The position numbers were made by a program, and so were the translations under genes. Positions 57,433-64,000 of a DNA stretch of 64,000 nucleotides are shown one piece after another; position 1 is the first letter of the stretch, and the number at the start of each line of letters is the position of its first letter. The stretch is taken from positions 54,255,058 to 54,319,057 of the forward strand of contig CM049310.1 of NCBI GenBank assembly GCA_026874595.1. The letters run 5' to 3'. Under the pieces are notes generated by a model. That model searched no databases. It was not told the DNA's origin and worked only from the letters and a program-made list of their open reading frames with translations. Source of the DNA: Sipunculus nudus (lineage: Eukaryota > Annelida > Sipuncula > Golfingiida > Sipunculidae).

Positions 57433-58941
57433 AGAGTGACACTCAGCAAAGTGCTTACCTCTGCCAAGGCAAGACAACTTTCTGGTTCTTTCTGGTCTGC
57501 ACCAACTTTAATTTTATTTTGCCATATCCTGCCCCCCATATATTTTCCGCCCCACCACCAAGATTTTCATAAACTATTTTAGTGGCTTTAGCATGATCCA
57601 GATGAAAAATACCTTTTAATGAATTTTTATTCAAATCAATATTTTGACATTTTTTTTCTGAGAAGATACTTGTGGATACTTTTTTTTTAAAATGCTGAAG
57701 ACACTTAATTTAGTGGGCCTTGCCTCAGGTCCTTTTTCCCATGATCACATTTCAAGTGTTAACCATGAATACTGATCGAGTTTCTGTTTGCAGGTAATAG
57801 CCATATGGAATGCACAGTTTTTCCATGTATGGAAAAAACACGCACAGAAATGTGAACATGGAAAACAGGTCTTCACTCTGAGCTTTTATGTGAGCGTATA
57901 CTGTTCCTTTTAGTAAAAAGAATCAAAATACAGTAGAATACCATATATCCAAATGCCGAATTTCTGAAAATTCGTTTTTTTATGAAAATTAAAATGGGGA
58001 ACTGAAAATTTATTCGTATTTCTCAAGCATGTTAACACCGTAATTTTTAGTAAAAAAAAATTGCAGTCAGGTGATTAAGCCGAGAGGTGACCCTTATTAA
58101 TAAGTTCTGGGCCGATGCTGTCGCCGGGGCAAAGTTGTAATAACTACAGCTGGTCGCGAAACCAAGCTCCGTATAACCCTAGTATGTGGCTGAGCAATTT
58201 ATTCAAGAGCACTTGTGTTTTATCAACCATATCTCTTTTGTACTCAAGCAAGCATAGTTTATAGGCTTTGGCTGGGATGTAAGGCCAAACAACTAAGCAG
58301 TTTACTTGCAAGAGTATTGGTGAGGTATCATTCGCACATTTCTTGTGCTCAAGTAGGTTAAGATGCGAGGCCATAGCATGCAGGCCTGGCCATACAATTC
58401 ACTCTGAGAGAGCAATTGTGTCACTTACTTTATTAAACCTGCCGTTATTCAGCTTATTTACAGTCAAGAAGAACACCAATCAACATGGTCATGTTGCTGT
58501 CATATGGAGTCAAAGAAAAGAAAATGGACTTCATTTTGGGTGTGCCGCACTGGCCTCTCCTGCGGGCTGTTAAAGAAACTAACCAAGCTACAATAATGGC
58601 GATGTGATTTGACCTTTCCCTCCGGTGATTTATTTTTAGCAAACCTGTGTTTCGGCGTCCAGCGTCCTTCTTCTGTACGTTAACCCATACTATCTTGAAA
58701 ACGGCAAGAGTTGGCATCATGAAATTTTATGCAAAAAATTAGTCATCTAAAAAACTCTATCGGATTTTGCTTATTTTTGGCTAACTGCATTTTCTTAGAT
58801 TTTATAGGGAAAAAGCTAAAAAAGCTTTAAAAATCTTCTTCTCCAAAATTTTTCAGCCAAATTGTCCAATATTTCACAAAAATGACTTCTTGAACAATCT
58901 CTCTCAAGTTTTTTCGAATGGTTTAAGTTCGGTGATTTTTT
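57433..58941. other. Non-coding stretch
   Basis: No gene or dispersed repeat recognised with confidence. Confidence 0.35.
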
Positions 58942-59540
58942 AGTTCAGCTGACTATAAGTCATCTGAGCTATAGTCATGGTCCATTGTCCGTCATCCGTC
59001 CGTCTGTCGTGTCGGATGTCCGTCCGTAAGACTGGCACGTTTCGACAACGTTGGATCTACGAATCTGAAATTTGGCATACAGTTAGATGTCCCCAAAATC
59101 TCCTACCATGCCGAAAATTGGGTCAATAGGACTTTGTTCCTTCGAGATATTAAGGAAAAACCTCAATTTTTTATTAGAAATTTATTTTCACACTTCAGGA
59201 CTGCCTAATACCAAAACCACTCATCTGGTTTTCTTCATATTTACCATAAATATTCCTCTATATAGTTCCTATGTAAATGCCAGATATTAAGTCAGTATTA
59301 TAAAATTTAAAAAAGTTATGGGCCCAAACATAATGGACTTTGTAAAAAAATCAGGAAGATATTTGGTCACTTAAGACCAAAAGTGTTAAAGGTAGGGACT
59401 TTTTTCCAGTAATACAACTTTAATTAATCAAAATTTAATTGTATACCAAAAATTAGATCAAAATCTGTTAAATTTTTTTAAATATTGGCAAAAATATAAA
59501 ATTGGTACCTTAAATTTTGCCCAACTTTGGCCACGGCCGT
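58942..59540 (+). mobile_element. Hairpin-headed repeat, subfamily 1, copy 2
   Basis: Head AGTTCAGCTGACTATAAGTC then ATCTGAGCT, GTCCGTC repeats, and a body ending GCCCAACTTTGGCCACGGC before a T run. The body matches 63371-64000 closely, so the family's far end can be placed near 59535. A subfamily 2 head follows directly. Confidence 0.8.
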
Positions 59541-59546
59541 TTTTTT

Positions 59547-59660
59547 AGCTCAGCTGACTGAAAGTCATCTGAGCTATAGCGATCACTCTTTGTCCGTCGT
59601 CCGTCTGTCTGTCTGTCCGTCTGTCTGTCCGTCTGTCCGTCTGTCTGTCCGTTAACCAGG
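59547..59660 (+). mobile_element. Hairpin-headed repeat, subfamily 2, copy 2 (head)
   Basis: Hairpin AGCTCAGCTGACTGAAAGTC then ATCTGAGCT, followed by a GTCTGTCC microsatellite (about 59591-59651). It leads into the satellite array, whose first monomer is its own body. Confidence 0.8.
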
Positions 59661-62600
59661 CACAAATCGTAACCACTGGACCTGGAATCTTGTAACTTGA
59701 CATCCAGGGAGTACCATGAAAAATCTCCATGGAAACCTGAAATTAGGTCTCTGTTACCCATAACCTCTGAGCTATGGGGCTCCGAAGTACCCCCCAGAAA
59801 AGTCCAAAATTTCATACAAAAACTTCAATATCTCATTAACTACTTGACTGATGGTAATGATTTTTGGCATACATATTGATCATGAGAGGTTCCATCAGTT
59901 CCTTAAGACTGGTGGCGCCACCTGTATTTTTCGATTTTTTACGAATTTTTTTCTCTATTTTTGAGACCTTTAAAAATGTGAACATCTGTTAACAAGGCAC
60001 AAATCGTAGCGACTGGACTTAGAACCTTCATTCTCGACACACTGAGAGACCTATAAAAAGTCTCCATGGAAACCAGAAATTAGGTCTCTGTTACCCATAT
60101 CCTTTGAGCTATGGGGCCCCAAAGTACCCCCCAGAAAAGTCCAAAATTTCATACAAAAACTTCAATATCTCATTAACTACTTGACTGATGGTCATGATTT
60201 TTGGCATACATATTGATCATGAGAGGTTCCATCAGTTCCTGAAGACTGGTGGCGCCACCTGTATTTTTCGATTTTTTACGAATTTTTTTCTCTATTTTTG
60301 AGACCTTTAAAAATGTGAACATCTGTTAACAAGGCACAAATCGTAACGACTGGACTTAGAATCTTCATTCTTGACACACTGAGAGACCTATAAAAAGTCT
60401 CCATGGAAACCAGAAATTAGGTCTCTGTTACCCATATCCTTCCAGCTATGGGGCCCCAAACTACCCCCCAGAAAAGTAAAAAATTTCATACAAAAACTTC
60501 AATATCTCATTAAATACTTGACTGATGGTCATGATTTTTGGCATACATATTGATCGTGAGATGTTCCATCACTTCCTGCAGACTGGTGGCGCCACCTGTA
60601 TCGTTCAATTTTTTACGAATTTTTTTCTCTATTTTTGAGACCTTTCAAAATGTAAACATCTGTTAACAAGGCACAAATCGTAAAGACTGGACCTAGAATC
60701 TTAATTCTTGACACACTGTGAGGTCCATGAAAAATATCTTTGGAAACCAGAAATTAGGTCTCTGTTAACCATATCCTTCGAGCTATGGGGCCCTTAAGTA
60801 CCCCCCCCCCCCAGAGTAGTCAAAAATTTCATACAAAAACTTCAATATCTCAATTACTACATCACTGATGGTCATGATTTTTGGCATACATATTGATCAT
60901 GAGATGTTCCAACAGTTCCTGCAGACTTGTGGTGCCACCTTTATTTTTCGATTTTTTACGATTTTTTTCCTCTATTTTTGAGACCTTTAAGGATGCTGTC
61001 ATCTGTTAACATTGCACAAATCATAACGAATGGACCTAGAATCTTCATTCTCAACACAATGAGAGACCTATGAAAAGTCTCCATGGAAACCAGAAATTAG
61101 GTCTCTGTTACCCATATTCTTCGAGCTATGGAGCCCCAAATTACCCCCAAGAAAAGTAAAAAATTTCATACAAAAACTTCAATATCTCATTAACTATTTG
61201 ACTGATGGTCATGATTTGTGGCATAACTATTGATCATGAGATGTGTCATCACTTCCTGCAGACTGGTGGTGCCACCTTTATCGTTCGTTTTTTTACAATT
61301 TTTTCCTCTATTTTATGAGACCTTTAAGGATGCTGTCATCTGTTAGCATGGCACAAATCGTAACGACTGGACCTAGAATCTTCATTCTTGACACACTGAG
61401 AGGTCCATGAAAAATATCCTTGGAAACCAGAAATTAGGTATCTGTTAACCATATCCTTTGAGCTATTGGGCCCCAAAGTAACCCCCCCCCCCCATCCCCA
61501 GAGAAGTCAAAAATTTCATACAAAAACTTCAATATCTCAATAACTACATCACTGATGGTCATGATTTTTGGCATACATATTGATTATGAGATGTTCCATC
61601 AGTTCCTGAAGACTGGTGGCGCCACCTGTATTTTTCGATTTTTTACGAATTTTTTTCTCTATTTTTGAGACCTTTAAAAATGTGAACATCTGTTAACAAG
61701 GCACAAATCGTAACGACTGGACTTAGAATCTTCATTCTTGACACACTGAGAGACCTATAAAAAGTCTCCATGGAAACCAGAAATTAGGTCTCTGTTACCC
61801 ATATCCTTCCAGCTATGGGGCCCAAAACTACCCCCCAGAAAAGTAAAAAATTTCATACAAAAACTTCAATATCTCATTAACTACATGACTGATGGTCATG
61901 ATTTTTGGCATACATATTGATCGTGAGATGTTCCATCACTTCCTGCAGACTGGTGGCGCCACCTGTATCGTTCAATTTTTTACGAATTTTTTTCTCTATT
62001 TTTGAGACCTTTCAAAATGTAAACATCTGTTAACAAGGCACAAATCGTAAAGACTGGACCTAGAATCTTAATTCTTGACACACTGTGAGGTCCATGAAAA
62101 ATATCTTTGGAAACCAGAAATTAGGTCTCTGTTAACCATATCCTTCGAGCTATGGGGCCCTTAAGTACCCCCCCCCCAGAGTAGTCAAAAATTTCATACA
62201 AAAACTTCAATATCTCAATTACTACATCACTGATGGTCATGATTTTTGGCATACATATTGATCATGAGATGTTCCAACAGTTCCTGCAGACTTGTGGCGC
62301 CACCTTTATTTTTCGATTTTTTACGATATTTTTCCTCTATTTTTGAGACCTTTAAGGATGCTGTCATCTGTTAACATTGCACAAATCATAACGAATGGAC
62401 CTAGAATCTTCATTCTCAACACAATGAGAGACCTATGAAAAGTCTCCATGGAAACCAGAAATTAGGTCTCTGTTACCCATATTCTTCGAGCTATGGAGCC
62501 CCAAATTACCCCCAAGAAAAGTAAAAAATTTCATACAAAAACTTCAATATCTCATTAACTATTTGACTGATGGTCATGATTTGTGGCATAACTATTGATC

Positions 62601-63370
62601 ATGAGATGTGTCATCACTTCCTGCAGACTGGTGGTGCCACCTTTATCGTTCGTTTTTTTACAATTTTTTCCTCTATTTTATGAGACCTTTAAGGATGCTG
62701 TCATCTGTTAGCATGGCACAAATCGTAACGACTGGACCTAGAATCTTCATTCTTGACACACTGAGAGGTCCATGAAAAATATCCTTGGAAACCAGAAATT
62801 AGGTATCTGTTAACCATATCCTTTGAGCTATTGGGCCCCAAAGTAACCCCCCCCCCCCCCATCCCCAGAGAAGTCAAAAATTTCATACAAAAACTTCAAT
62901 ATCTCAATAACTACATCACTGATGGTCATGATTTTTGGCATACATATTGATCATGAGAGGTTCCATCAGTTCCTGAAGACTGGTGGCGCCACCTGTATTT
63001 TTCGATTTTTTACGAATTTTTTTCTCTATTTTTGAGACCTTTAAAAATGTGAACATCTGTTAACAAGGCACAAATCGTAACGACTGGACTTAGAATCTTC
63101 ATTCTTGACACACTGAGAGGTCCATGAAAAATCTCCTTGGAAACCAGAAATTAGGTCTCTGTTACCCATATCCTTCCAGCTATGGGGCCCCAAACTACCC
63201 CCCAGAAAAGTAAAAAATTTCATACAAAAACTTCAATATCTCATTAAATACTTGACTGATGGTCATGATTTTTGGCATACATATTGATCGTGAGATGTTC
63301 CATCACTTCCTGCAGACTGGTGGCGCCACCTGTATCGTTCAATTTTTTACGAATTTTTTTCTCTATTTTT
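59661..63370 (+). repeat. Satellite of ~337-bp monomers in a 1367-bp higher-order repeat
   Basis: Eleven monomers start with CACAAATCGTAACGACTGG-like sequence at 59661, 59998, 60335, 60672, 61015, 61352, 61702, 62039, 62380, 62717 and 63069. The basic period is 337 bp; longer monomers (341-352) differ mainly in C-run length and a CATCCCC insert. From 60335 four distinct monomer types repeat in fixed order: 60335=61702=63069, 60672=62039, 61015=62380, 61352=62717. The higher-order period is exactly 1367 bp twice. No coding capacity. The array is cut at 63370 by another hairpin-headed element. Confidence 0.95.
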
Positions 63371-64000
63371 AGCTCAGCTGACTATAAGTCATCTGAGCTA
63401 TAGTCGTGGTCCATTGTCCGTCGTCCGTCCGTCTGTCCGTCCGTCCGTCCGTCCGTCCGTCCGTCCGTCCGTAGATGTGGCACGTTTTGAAACCGTAAGA
63501 CCTAGGAATCCAAAATTCAGCATAATGTTAGATGTCCCCAAGATCTCCTACCAAGCCGAAAACTGGGTCTTTGCGACTTCATTCCTTTGAGAAATTAAGG
63601 AAAAACCTCAATTTTTTATTAAAAACCTATTTTCACACTTTAGGACTGCCTAATATCAAAACCACTCATCTGTTTTTCCTCATATTTCCTATAAATTATC
63701 CTCTATATAATTCCTATGTACATGCCAGAAATTAGGTCTGTATTATTTAATTTAAAAAAGTTATGGGCCCAAACATAATGCATTTTGTAAATAATCAGGA
63801 AAGAAATTTTATCACTTAACACAAAACTTGTTAAAGCTAAGCACTTTTTTTCCAGTAATATTACTTTTATTAATCAAAATTAAATTGTATACCCAAAATT
63901 AGATCAAAATCTTTTAAATTTTTAAAAATATTAGCAAAAATAAAAAAATTGGTACCTTAAATTTTGCCCAACTTTGACCATGGCACGTTTTTTTGCTGTA
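63371..64000 (+). mobile_element. Hairpin-headed repeat, subfamily 1, copy 3
   Basis: Head AGCTCAGCTGACTATAAGTC then ATCTGAGCT, a (GTCC)n tract (about 63413-63471), then a body matching 58942-59540 to CCAACTTTGACCATGGC near the window end. It interrupts the satellite monomer that began at 63069. Confidence 0.85.

Noticed and set aside
59661-63370. CRISPR-like or coding interpretation of the regular array
   Set aside because: Monomers are contiguous at ~337 bp without spacer/repeat alternation, and the genome is eukaryotic.

Overview
The window looks like nuclear DNA from a marine invertebrate, most likely a bivalve mollusc. It is AT-rich, its genes are intron-split and sparse, and microsatellites are abundant. 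Five copies of a hairpin-headed repeat with GTCC/GTCT microsatellites are present, a repeat type I associate with bivalve genomes. The species call is an inference from repeat style and not a match to a known sequence.

Layout. Positions 2-322 hold the last coding exon of a plus-strand coiled-coil protein that starts outside the window. Positions 2.8-5.8 kb hold four tRNA-Thr(CGT) copies, two intact and two decayed, within duplicated segments. Positions 6.7-15.5 kb are gene-free and rich in transposons: a Harbinger-like MITE with 3-bp target duplications, and a Foldback-like element with minisatellite arms and a 9-bp target duplication. Two paralogous three-exon minus-strand genes follow, gene A (17566-26694, 439 aa) and gene B (34636-39289, 386 aa). 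Each encodes an N-terminal CARD split by an intron after residue 45, followed by coiled coils. Between them lies a broken DD82E-type Tc1/mariner-related transposase (30780-32242). Small TIR elements sit in the introns of both genes, including a hAT-like insertion whose pre-insertion site is preserved in a nearby duplicate.

The right half holds a Tigger/pogo deletion derivative (47308-48388), three copies of a SINE-like repeat, an LTR-like block with TATA and AATAAA signals, and the first coding exon of an SLC16 (monocarboxylate transporter) protein (52620-52824, plus). From 53 kb onward repeats dominate: AGGTCA-rich 146-bp repeats, a 24-bp minisatellite of about 45 units, and a satellite of about 337-bp monomers arranged in a four-monomer higher-order repeat of 1367 bp. 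That satellite seems to have grown out of the hairpin-headed element.

Functionally, the two CARD-coiled-coil proteins are the best-supported genes. Their architecture fits innate-immune adaptor or scaffold proteins, but the exact family and pathway are inferred. The SLC16 exon is a separate plus-strand gene. Exon boundaries were read by eye from GT/AG sites, matching phases and paralogue comparison; no transcript data were used.
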